Origin: Hymenobacter latericoloratus
Lineage (GTDB): Bacteria; Bacteroidota; Bacteroidia; Cytophagales; Hymenobacteraceae
Length of the DNA: 64,000 nt
NCBI RefSeq assembly: GCF_014199535.1
Contig: NZ_JACHNV010000009.1
Span: forward strand, 1-64,000
Reading direction: 5' to 3'
Part shown: piece by piece, positions 8,603-16,254 of the stretch
Layout of the letters: the number at the start of each line of letters is the position of its first letter
How positions within the stretch are numbered: position 1 is the first letter of the stretch
Position numbers and translations under genes: made by a program
Notes under the pieces: model-generated
Seen by the model: only the letters and a program-made list of their open reading frames with translations
Told to the model about the DNA's origin: nothing
The model's database searches: none

Positions 8603-8704
8603 GGGAATTGGCGGGGGAATAGGGTGGAGGCGGGCCGCCCCGGCCGAGCTACCCCGGCCCGTGGCCTGAAGGGTAGCCTTGCGCTGGGTGGCCGCTGCTA
8701 CAGG

Positions 8705-10198
8705 TTAGTAACCAGGGTTCTGGCGCAGGCCGGGGTTTACATCCAGCTCCGACTGCGGAATGGGCAGTACCACGTTGAAGGGCTTGACGCCTTTGGCCCG
8801 CAGCTGGGGCGAGGTGAGCAGCTCCCCGGTACGCTTCATGTCGAACCACCGGTCCATTTCAAAGGCCAGCTCGTACTTCCGCTCCCGCCACACGGCCTGC
8901 TTGAAGGCGTCGGCGCCCAGGCCCGAGAGGTCTTTGGCACTGGTGGCGTTGATGGGCAGGCCGAAGGCCCGGCGGCGCACTTTGTTGATGGCCTCGTAGC
9001 CCTCAGAGGTAGTGCCCACGGCTTCGGCCAGAATCAGGTACACCTCGGCCAGGCGCAGCACCGGAATGTTCAGCTCCGAGTCCCAGATGTTGGTGTTGAC
9101 TTTGCCCACAAACCACTTCTTCACCCCGTAGCCGTTCGGGGAGCCGGGCAGGCGGTCGGGCTGCTTACGGCCATCGGGATACGCGTCGCCGGGCATCCAG
9201 ATGGTGGCCTCGCGGCGCTTGTCGCCGGCCTCGTAGCCCGCCACGAAATCAGCTTCGGGAATGTTGAAGCCGTAGCCGCCCTGGGGCACTATGCCCTGGC
9301 CGCGGGGACCAAAGAACTCGTTGCCGCTGAAGCCGGGGCCGTTCTGGTCCCAGGTGTTGCGGCCCGAGAGGAACTGGGCCTCGAACAACGACTCCTTGCC
9401 GTTCTCGTTGGCTACCTTGAAGTTATCGGCGTAGTTGTCCCACAAGGTTTTGCCGCTGCCGTTAATGACTTCGCGGGCCCGCGTGGCGGCTTCGGCCAGC
9501 TTGTTTTCGGTGAGGTACACCTTGGCCAGCAGGCCCGTGGCGGCCCACTTGGTGGCCCGGCCCAGGTCTTCGCCGCTGTAGGAGCTGGGCAGGTTGCCGA
9601 TGGCATCAATCAGGTCCTTCTCAATCTGGGCGTACACCTGCGCCGCCGGGGTACGGGGCACGTTCACCTCGGCCAGGGTAGCGGGGGGCGTCGTGAGCAA
9701 GGGCACGTCGCCGTAGGCCCGCACCAGGTCAAAGTAGTACTTGGCGCGCAGGAACTGGGCCTCCCCGATGCTGCGCTTCTGAATGGCCGGGTCAATGCTC
9801 ATGGCCGGCACCTTCTGCAGCACAATGTTGGCCCGCCCAATGCCCACGTAGCAGCTGCCCCATAGGCGGTTGGCCACCAGGTTGGTGCTCGGAATGTTGT
9901 AAAAGTCGAGCTGCTGGTACTCAATCCCGTCGCCGCCGCCCCCACCGCCGGTGGTAGAAATATCGGAGGCAATGTCGCCCAGGCCCCAGAGGGCGGCGTT
10001 ATACTGGCCGGCCGTAATCAGCTCACCATACACGGCATTGGTGGCCTGAATGGCGTCGGTAGTGGTGCGGTAGAAGTTGGCGTCGGTTACCTGGTCGGTG
10101 GGAGTTTCTTCCAGAAACTTCTCGCCGCACCCGCTGAGCAGGCCCAGCGTCAGGAGCCAGGCGCCGTAGGTGGTTCTGTACTTATGTAGGGGTAGCAT
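8705..10198 (-). CDS. susD: SusD/RagB-family nutrient-binding lipoprotein
   Basis: 497 residues. The lipobox LLSGC gives Cys24, followed by the family's opening EKFLEETPTDQVTDANFYRT. The body holds TPR-like helices (AKYYFDLVRAYGDVPL, WAATGLLAKVYLTENKLAEA). The C-terminal part ends PIPQSELDVNPGLRQNPGY, the signature end of SusD proteins. SusD forms a lid on SusC and hands oligosaccharides to the porin. The gap to susC is 24 nt, so both are on one transcript. The ligand is inferred to be a beta-glucan from the GH16 and GH5 neighbours. Confidence 0.95.
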   Translation of the reverse strand: MLPLHKYRTTYGAWLLTLGLLSGCGEKFLEETPTDQVTDANFYRTTTDAIQATNAVYGELITAGQYNAALWGLGDIASDISTTGGGGGGDGIEYQQLDFYNIPSTNLVANRLWGSCYVGIGRANIVLQKVPAMSIDPAIQKRSIGEAQFLRAKYYFDLVRAYGDVPLLTTPPATLAEVNVPRTPAAQVYAQIEKDLIDAIGNLPSSYSGEDLGRATKWAATGLLAKVYLTENKLAEAATRAREVINGSGKTLWDNYADNFKVANENGKESLFEAQFLSGRNTWDQNGPGFSGNEFFGPRGQGIVPQGGYGFNIPEADFVAGYEAGDKRREATIWMPGDAYPDGRKQPDRLPGSPNGYGVKKWFVGKVNTNIWDSELNIPVLRLAEVYLILAEAVGTTSEGYEAINKVRRRAFGLPINATSAKDLSGLGADAFKQAVWRERKYELAFEMDRWFDMKRTGELLTSPQLRAKGVKPFNVVLPIPQSELDVNPGLRQNPGY

Positions 10199-10222
10199 GC
10201 GCTGAAATGTTAGGGGTGGGAA

Positions 10223-13200
10223 TTAGAAACCGATGTTGAGGCCGAGCAGGAACACGCGGGGCTGCGGGTACACGCCCAGGTCAATGCCGCGGGCGCCTAC
10301 CTCGGGGTCGTAGCCGGAGTACTTGGTCAGCGTCAGCAGGTTCTGGGCGCTGGCGTACACGCGCACCTGCTTAGCGGCAATGCGCTCCATCACGCTCTGG
10401 GGCAGGGAGTAGCCCAGCGTAAGGGTTTTGATGCGCATGTAGGAGCCGTCTTCCACGAAGTAGGTTGACACGCGCAGGTTCTGGTTGGGGTCGGCGTTGT
10501 CGCCGGCGAAGGCCCGGGGCACGTCGTTGCTGGTGCCGGGGCCGGTCCAGCGGCCCAGTACGCGGGTGCTGCCGCTGCTGGTGCCGTAGAGGGGGCTTTC
10601 CAGAATGTAGCGGTTCTGGTTGTAGATGTCGTTGCCCTGGGAGCCCTGCAGGAATACGTTCAGATCGAAGCCGCCCCAAGTTACGGTGTTGTTCAGGCCG
10701 TAAGTGAAGTCGGGGTTGGGGTTGCCGATGAAGGTCCGGTCTTCGGCGTTAATCACGCCGTCGTTGTTCAGGTCCTTGAAGCGGATGTCGCCGGGGGCAG
10801 TGCCGCTCTGCTGGGTAGCGTGGTTCTGCACGTCTTCGGGCGTCTGGAACAAGCCATCGGCCACGAACCCGTAGAACGAGCCGAAGGGCTGGCCCTCATC
10901 GTAGCGCACAATCACGCCGCTCAGGGCACTCAGGCCGTTGTAGGGCTGCCCTACCCCCAGTGATTCCAGCTCCGACTTGTAAGCCGACACGTTCAGGGTC
11001 GTCGTCCAGTTCAGGCTGCGGCCCGTGCCCCGCACGTTGTGGGAGGTAAACGAAAAGTCGATACCGCGGTTGTAGGCCGAGGCCGCGTTGCGGTTCACCG
11101 TCTCGTAGGTGCCCGACACCAGCGACACCGGTACGGGGGCAATCAGGTTGGGCGAGCTGCGGTTGTAGAGGTCGATGGTGGCCTCGAAGCGGTTGTCCAG
11201 GAAGCCCAGGTCAACACCAACGTTGGTCTGGTTGTTGGTTTCCCAGCGCAGGTCGGGGTTAGCTTGGCGGGTAGGCGCTGCCCCCGTCTGCAGGGCGCCG
11301 CCCCCGGGCCCGAAGGGGTAGCGGATGCCCGAGTTGATGGCGTAGAGGTAGGCGAAGCGGCCGGCGTTGTTGGGGTTACCCACCTTGCCGTAGCCCACGC
11401 GCAGCTTCAGGTTGCTGATCACGCGGTTGCCCTTCAGGAAGTCCTCCTCCGAGATGCGCCAGCCGGCCGAAACCCCGGGGAAGAAGCCAAATTTGTCGCC
11501 GGGCGGGAAGCTGCCCGAGCCATCGTAGCGCGCAATGGCCTGGAACAGGTACTTGCCCGCAAACTCGTAGTTCACGCGGCCGAAGTAGCTCAGCAAACGC
11601 GAGGGCCGGTTGATAGTGCCCGCGTTGCCGATCTGGGTGTTGATGGGGCCGGAGTTGATTACCTGCAGGTCGTTGCGCAGGTAGCCGGTGCGGTAGGCCT
11701 CCACGTTGCTGTAGTTGAACTGCTGCGCCGACTGGCCCACCAGCACCGTTACCTGGTGCTTATCAGCAATGAGGCGGTCGAAGGTGGCCGTGTTCTCAAT
11801 CAGGTAGCTGGGGGCGTAGGAGGCCGTAGCCGTAGCTCCGGCCGTAGCCTGGGTGTAGCGGCTGGTGTAGGTCTGGCCATCGGCCTGCAGCTCGGGCACC
11901 CCGGGCCGGAAGGCGTTGAAGTTGTCGAACACGAAGTCGGCCCCTACGTTGGTGCGGAAGCGCAGGCCCCGTACCGGCTCCAGCTCAGCAAAGAAGGTAG
12001 TCAGGGCACGGTTGCGGTAGAAGCGCTGGTTGGTGATGGTAGCCGAGGCCAGCGGGTTTTCCTCGATGAAGTTGTCCTGGGCGCCGCGGGGCTCGTAGTA
12101 GTAGCCATCGGGCCGGTACACCGGAATAATGGCCGGAATGCGCAGCGTTTGCTGCACGGTGCCATATTCGCCGCTGTTGGAGGTAATCTGCCGGTCGCTG
12201 AGGTGGGTCAGGGAAATGTTATTGCCCAGCTTCAGAATCTTGTTTACCTGCACGTCGCCGTTGGCCCGCAGCGTAAAGCGCTCAAAGTCCGAGCCTACAA
12301 TGGTCCCATCCTGCTGGAAGTAGCTGGCCGACACGGCGTAGCGGGCCTTGTCGCTGCCGCCCGTAGCCGAAAGCGAGTAGTTCTGGATGGCAGCCCGGCG
12401 GAACACTTCGTCCTGCCAGTCAGTGCCCTCGCCCAGCCCCTGGGGGTTGCGCAGGCGGTCCACCACAATAGGCGCGCCCCCGGCCAGGCGGCCTTCGTTG
12501 TTGATAACGGCGTACTCCTCGGCGTTGAGCAGGTCCAGCTTGCGCCACACCTGCTGCACCCCGCGGTAGGCATCCAGGTTAATGGTGGAGGTACCGGTTT
12601 TGCCCCGCTTGGTGGTGATAATCACTACCCCGTTGGCCGCGCGCACCCCGTAGATAGCCGTGGCCGAGGCATCCTTCAGGATGTCAATGGTTTCGATGTC
12701 GTTGGGGCTGATGGCGTTCAGCTGGTTTTCGTTGCCATCGGGCAGCGGGAACCCATCCACTACGAACAGAGGGTTGTTGTTGCCCGCCGACGTAAGACCC
12801 CGGATGCGGATGGAGGTACCGGCGGCGCCGCCGGGCGCGCCCCCGTTTGAGGTAATCGTAACGCCCGCGGCCCGGCCTTGCAGAGCTTGGGTAGCATCGG
12901 CCACGGGCTGGGTGGCAATTTCCCGCGCCGACACCGACGACACGGCGCCCGTTACGCTACCCCGCTCCTGGGTACCGTAGCCCACTACCACTACCTCACT
13001 GAGGGCGCGGGTGTCTTCGGCCAGCGTGATGCTCAGGGAAGTGGAAGCCCCGGTAACCGGCACTTCGCGGCGGGTAAAGCCTACGTAGCTAACCACCAGG
13101 GTTGAGTTTTCGGGCGCGTTCAGGGAGAAGCGGCCGTCGGCATCAGTAGTGGTGCCCAGGGTGGTCCCTTTCACAATAATGGTTACCCCCGGCAGTGGCT

Positions 13201-13387
13201 CACCGTTGCTCTGGGTAACGCGGCCCGACACTGGCACATCGGCGAGCAGGCGGGGGGTAGCGGCTGGACCGGGAAGTCCGGCCGCCGTGGAGGGTACTGC
13301 TGCCAGGGAAGGAAGGGCAGGCAGGCCGCACGCCGCCAGCCACAAAGCCCGGCGCAGCAGCGCCTGAGGGTAGAGGTGTTGGTTCAT
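10223..13387 (-). CDS. susC: SusC/RagA-family TonB-dependent outer membrane transporter
   Basis: 1054 residues. The ATG at 13387 is preferred over a 75-codon extension to 13612 because it puts a signal peptide at the N-terminus and the extension overlaps a long leader hairpin. A carboxypeptidase-regulatory-like domain (VSGRVTQSNGEPLPGVTIIV, then YVGFTRREV) is followed by EVVVVGYGTQERGSVTGAVS, the plug domain and TAIYGVRAANGVVIITTKRG. The rest is the 22-strand barrel, ending in the aromatic strand PRVFLLGLNIGF. There is no extra N-terminal FecR-contact domain, so a sigma/anti-sigma switch is unlikely. It imports glucan oligosaccharides with SusD. Confidence 0.95.
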   Translation of the reverse strand: MNQHLYPQALLRRALWLAACGLPALPSLAAVPSTAAGLPGPAATPRLLADVPVSGRVTQSNGEPLPGVTIIVKGTTLGTTTDADGRFSLNAPENSTLVVSYVGFTRREVPVTGASTSLSITLAEDTRALSEVVVVGYGTQERGSVTGAVSSVSAREIATQPVADATQALQGRAAGVTITSNGGAPGGAAGTSIRIRGLTSAGNNNPLFVVDGFPLPDGNENQLNAISPNDIETIDILKDASATAIYGVRAANGVVIITTKRGKTGTSTINLDAYRGVQQVWRKLDLLNAEEYAVINNEGRLAGGAPIVVDRLRNPQGLGEGTDWQDEVFRRAAIQNYSLSATGGSDKARYAVSASYFQQDGTIVGSDFERFTLRANGDVQVNKILKLGNNISLTHLSDRQITSNSGEYGTVQQTLRIPAIIPVYRPDGYYYEPRGAQDNFIEENPLASATITNQRFYRNRALTTFFAELEPVRGLRFRTNVGADFVFDNFNAFRPGVPELQADGQTYTSRYTQATAGATATASYAPSYLIENTATFDRLIADKHQVTVLVGQSAQQFNYSNVEAYRTGYLRNDLQVINSGPINTQIGNAGTINRPSRLLSYFGRVNYEFAGKYLFQAIARYDGSGSFPPGDKFGFFPGVSAGWRISEEDFLKGNRVISNLKLRVGYGKVGNPNNAGRFAYLYAINSGIRYPFGPGGGALQTGAAPTRQANPDLRWETNNQTNVGVDLGFLDNRFEATIDLYNRSSPNLIAPVPVSLVSGTYETVNRNAASAYNRGIDFSFTSHNVRGTGRSLNWTTTLNVSAYKSELESLGVGQPYNGLSALSGVIVRYDEGQPFGSFYGFVADGLFQTPEDVQNHATQQSGTAPGDIRFKDLNNDGVINAEDRTFIGNPNPDFTYGLNNTVTWGGFDLNVFLQGSQGNDIYNQNRYILESPLYGTSSGSTRVLGRWTGPGTSNDVPRAFAGDNADPNQNLRVSTYFVEDGSYMRIKTLTLGYSLPQSVMERIAAKQVRVYASAQNLLTLTKYSGYDPEVGARGIDLGVYPQPRVFLLGLNIGF

Positions 13388-13439
13388 TGATCTGTGGGAA
13401 TTGAGGGAAGTATGGACCAGTAAGCGGTTAGGCTCACCA

Positions 13440-13460
13440 CCGGGCTCTGGGATAGCCCGG
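13440..13460 (-). other. Short GC hairpin before susC start
   Basis: Arms CCGGGCT (13440-13446) and AGCCCGG (13454-13460), about 50 nt before the susC ATG in the leader. Confidence 0.35.
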
Positions 13461-13555
13461 CTATCTGAAAAACACTGGTGGAAATAAACCCCTGGGACGG
13501 CTACCCCTGCGCGAAGCAACGGGCCGGGGTTGTACTGTAGGACTTGGGAGAGCGG

Positions 13556-13629
13556 CGGCGCTGGCAACGCAGGTGGACTGGTACAGGCTCGGCAGGCGAG
13601 GGGGGCTGTCACCCCAGTTGCCAGCGCCG
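13556..13629 (-). repeat. Long inverted repeat in the susC leader
   Basis: Perfect 13-bp arms at 13556-13568 and 13617-13629 with a 48-nt loop. The loop holds a smaller GGGG...CCCC hairpin. It lies in the presumed 335-nt 5' leader of susC, so it may be a structured RNA control element. Confidence 0.55.
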
Positions 13630-13728
13630 GCGCAAAACCGGTCAGAATTCAAGGAAGTAGTCGGCGGGGGTTCACTGCCGAAGAACCATCCAGGGCGGAT
13701 CGGGCAATACGAAGTGTGCAGGAATGCC

Positions 13729-13736
13729 CAAATATA
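13729..13736 (-). promoter_or_regulatory. Promoter of the susC operon (-7 TATATTTG)
   Basis: Minus-strand TATATTTG matches TAnnTTTG exactly. A TTG lies 21 nt further upstream as the -33 element. The same box and spacing recur before the GH5 gene. Confidence 0.65.
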
Positions 13737-13818
13737 TCCGTCCGTGTTTTGGAAAAGCAACACGAAAAACGCCTTAAAACGCCGTACGGGGCAGTTTTCG
13801 GCTTAACGCACAAGTGTA

Positions 13819-13838
13819 TTATACACTTACTGCACACG
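13819..13838 (-). promoter_or_regulatory. 20-bp upstream element, copy 1 (susC promoter)
   Basis: Minus strand CGTGTGCAGTAAGTGTATAA. It differs at one base from the copy at 18613-18632 and lies 82 nt upstream of the -7 box, as that copy does. It contains two GTGT half-sites 11 nt apart. Here it also overlaps a palindrome with 8-bp arms (13812-13828). Confidence 0.65.
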
Positions 13839-14141
13839 ACACAGAAAGTACTTTAGGCCTTTCTATGGCTGCTATCAACGTTTTGGAAGGCGGCCGTCTA
13901 CACGTAAAAAACAATCAAAAAAATACCCACTCTGATCAACTTTTTTTCATAATCGTGGTGGGTAAGTGTTGACTTACGAACCCAAGGATTCCCCTCTAAA
14001 ATTCCTGTTCTATATAGGAGAGGTGCCAGATTACTCTGCTACCCCCTCCAGCCCCGCAGGGCACGCTGGCTTCCTGCTCACCGGCGCGCCCCTGGGCTAG
14101 CCGGCAGGATTTCGCTTTCGTCGCCGCCAGCCTACCCCGCC
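13839..14141. other. Intergenic stretch upstream of the susC promoter
   Basis: No gene is seen. An AT-rich patch at about 13900-13970 carries a TACCCAC/GTGGGTA inverted repeat. Confidence 0.5.
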
Positions 14142-14197
14142 GCAACAACAGAAGGCCCCCGGCTACCACGTGGTAGCCGGGGGCCTTCTGTTGTTGC
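14142..14197 (-). terminator. 56-bp perfect palindrome after the sensor gene
   Basis: Two 28-bp arms (14142-14169 and 14170-14197) with no spacer, 15 nt after the stop codon. It should act as a strong terminator, though it is far longer than needed. Confidence 0.7.
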
Positions 14198-14212
14198 CAC
14201 AAGAGCGGGTGC

Positions 14213-16219
14213 CTACGCGCGGACCGTAGCTTCTTCGGCTGCGCCCGCTTCCTCGGGCTCCAGGCCGGAGGCATCCAGCAGGATGTGGGTCCAGCCTTCG
14301 TTTTCGTCGAAGTCGGGGGCCCGGCGGCGGCGGCGCATCGCCTCCAGCACCTTCTGGCTGAAGCTCCAGCACGTACCCTGGCGCAGATCAAGCACGCGGG
14401 AAAGCTCCTGGGAAGAGTAGTTGCCTTTATGCGTATAAATCAGAAATACCGCGTAGAAGGCCTTGATAATCGGGAATTTGCACTTCTGCAGCAGGGTGTA
14501 GGCCGTGGCTGACTCCACGTAACGGCACTTGGTGCAACGGCGCGAGTGCGGCTCCCGGCCGTCGCAGTACTTCTCGTGCCCGCATTTGCGGCACTGGTAG
14601 CCCTCGGCCCACTTCAGGTTGGCCAGGTACACCAGGCAGGCGTCCTTGTCGGGATAAATCTGGCTGAACTCGCCGAAGTTTACTTCCTTCGATAAAACGC
14701 GGGCGGTTTTCACCTCCTGCAGGTCGCGTTGCAGCTCCGCGTTCAGCTTCTCAATGGCCGCCGACTGCAGGGCCAGCAACCCGTTGGCCTGCAGCAGCTC
14801 GCGGTTCTGGGCCGCAATGGTGTCGCTCTGCAGGCGCAGCTCGTCGGTGCGCTGGGCCACCAGGCCCTCCAGCTCGGAGTTCAGCTGGTCTTTCAGTTCC
14901 TGGTTGCGCTGCAGCTGCTCCACCAGCTGCTCCTGCACCTGGTGCTTCTTGCGCAGCTGCTTTACCAGCTTACCCTGGGCCCGGATGGTGGCGTCCTTAA
15001 TCCCCTTGATTTTCTCGCCCAGCGCATAAGACAGCACCACCACCTCTACCACGAAGGCCGCGTTCATGCTGTACACCGTGGCCGTATTGGTGAAGGTGTT
15101 AATGCCCAGCTTGCGCAAAATCATGAATACCACGCTGATGGCTACCATCACGTGGGCCAGCAGAAAGAAGCGGGCCGTACGCTGCCCCCGCTGCCACACC
15201 CGGTAGGCTGCGTAATAAATCATGCAGTAGGGCAGCAGGTAAAACCAGAAACCCCAGCCCGAGCTCAGCCAGACGGCATCAATCAACAGCCCGGCCACGC
15301 TCAGGAGCACCACTGCCCTGATCCAGGGGTCATAGGAAGGCAGGCGCTGCGCGGTATCCAGAAACTGCCGGGCGTAGTAGCTGAAGGTGAGCAGCAGCAG
15401 AATAGGCGACCCGGCCGTAATCAGCTGATTGAGCACGGGTTGCCCCGGCCACAGATACTGAAACCCCAGCCCGTCTTCCGACATGAATACCAGACTGCAG
15501 CTGAGCACGTACAGCACGTAGCGCAGGTAGGTTTGCTCCCCAATGAAGAGGTACAGGCACAGGTTGTACACCACCATAATCAGGAGCACTCCATAGAAGC
15601 CACCCAACAGCCCGTACTCCGTCTGGAAGTGCACGGCCAGGGTTTGCTCGGTGCGCAAACGGCTGAGAAAGGTGGTTTTGGAGTTGGAAGTCAGGCGCAG
15701 GTAGTACGTCTGGGCCTGCTCGGGGGAAAGGGGCAGGCGGAACAGGAAGTTTTTGTAGGGAAACTTCCGGGTAGCCAGCGGCAAATCGGACCCCGTAACA
15801 GTAGGCGCGGAGCCGTTGGCGGGGTAAAACTCCACGCTATTGAGGTGGGAGTCAAACATTTCCAGGTACCAGTGCTGGCTCAGGCTGCCCCGGGCCTGCA
15901 CTACCAGCCGCAGCCAGTAGGCCGAGCCCGGGTGGTCCATGGTGGTAGGAAGGGTGTTGCCGGGCCGAAACCGGGCGGCGTGGGCCGGGGCCTGCACATC
16001 GGCCAGGGTAAGCCGGCCGGAGGGGTCTTCCAGCACGCTATAGCGGGCCGGATCCACGTACAGCTCCTCCAGGCCAGCGTGCACCCGCAGCGTATCGGCG
16101 GGACGCGCCTTGACCGGGGCACTGACCAACAGGAGGCACAGGAGCAGGGGGGTGCTCAGCGTCAGGAAGGAAAACCAGATAGCCCGACGCGGTGGGAGGT
16201 GGGAATTCACGAGCTTCAT
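14213..16219 (-). CDS. 7TM-DISM sensor fused to IS1595-type zinc ribbon and helix-turn-helix
   Basis: 668 residues from the ATG at 16219; a TTG at 16237 is possible but sits on a -7-like box. Signal or first membrane segment at about 13-38. An extracytoplasmic 7TMR-DISMED2-like sugar-binding domain (about 45-185) includes AYWLRLVVQARG and WYLEMFDSHLNSVEFY. A seven-helix 7TM-DISM core spans about 200-400 and a coiled coil about 405-510. The C-terminal part has the zinc ribbon C543-x2-C546 and C562-x2-C565, then FYAVFLIYTHKGNYSSQELSRV up to EAM, as in the N-terminal region of IS1595/ISXO2 transposases. The transposase catalytic domain is absent. It follows GH5 by 35 nt. It is probably a membrane-bound DNA-binding regulator of the glucan locus; that role is inferred. 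Confidence 0.85.
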   Translation of the reverse strand: MKLVNSHLPPRRAIWFSFLTLSTPLLLCLLLVSAPVKARPADTLRVHAGLEELYVDPARYSVLEDPSGRLTLADVQAPAHAARFRPGNTLPTTMDHPGSAYWLRLVVQARGSLSQHWYLEMFDSHLNSVEFYPANGSAPTVTGSDLPLATRKFPYKNFLFRLPLSPEQAQTYYLRLTSNSKTTFLSRLRTEQTLAVHFQTEYGLLGGFYGVLLIMVVYNLCLYLFIGEQTYLRYVLYVLSCSLVFMSEDGLGFQYLWPGQPVLNQLITAGSPILLLLTFSYYARQFLDTAQRLPSYDPWIRAVVLLSVAGLLIDAVWLSSGWGFWFYLLPYCMIYYAAYRVWQRGQRTARFFLLAHVMVAISVVFMILRKLGINTFTNTATVYSMNAAFVVEVVVLSYALGEKIKGIKDATIRAQGKLVKQLRKKHQVQEQLVEQLQRNQELKDQLNSELEGLVAQRTDELRLQSDTIAAQNRELLQANGLLALQSAAIEKLNAELQRDLQEVKTARVLSKEVNFGEFSQIYPDKDACLVYLANLKWAEGYQCRKCGHEKYCDGREPHSRRCTKCRYVESATAYTLLQKCKFPIIKAFYAVFLIYTHKGNYSSQELSRVLDLRQGTCWSFSQKVLEAMRRRRRAPDFDENEGWTHILLDASGLEPEEAGAAEEATVRA

Positions 16220-16254
16220 GGTGCGCTTAAGGTACAAAACGCGGCCGGGTTTGC

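Noticed and set aside
8354..9865. A 503-codon open frame on the plus strand opposite susD
   Set aside because: It is the mirror of a well-supported SusD gene in GC-rich DNA, has no domain or signal, and its composition (Gly, Val, His, Gln) is typical of antisense frames. The same holds for the long frames opposite the PiT transporter, ileS, glyS and the M16 peptidase.
13388..13612. A 75-codon upstream extension of SusC
   Set aside because: It removes the signal peptide from the N-terminus, crosses the leader inverted repeat and has no conserved residues.
14213..14700. Call of the C-terminal zinc ribbon region as a transposase or IS remnant
   Set aside because: It is in frame with the sensor, the gene is intact, no catalytic domain or terminal repeats are present, and the coiled coil leads straight into it.
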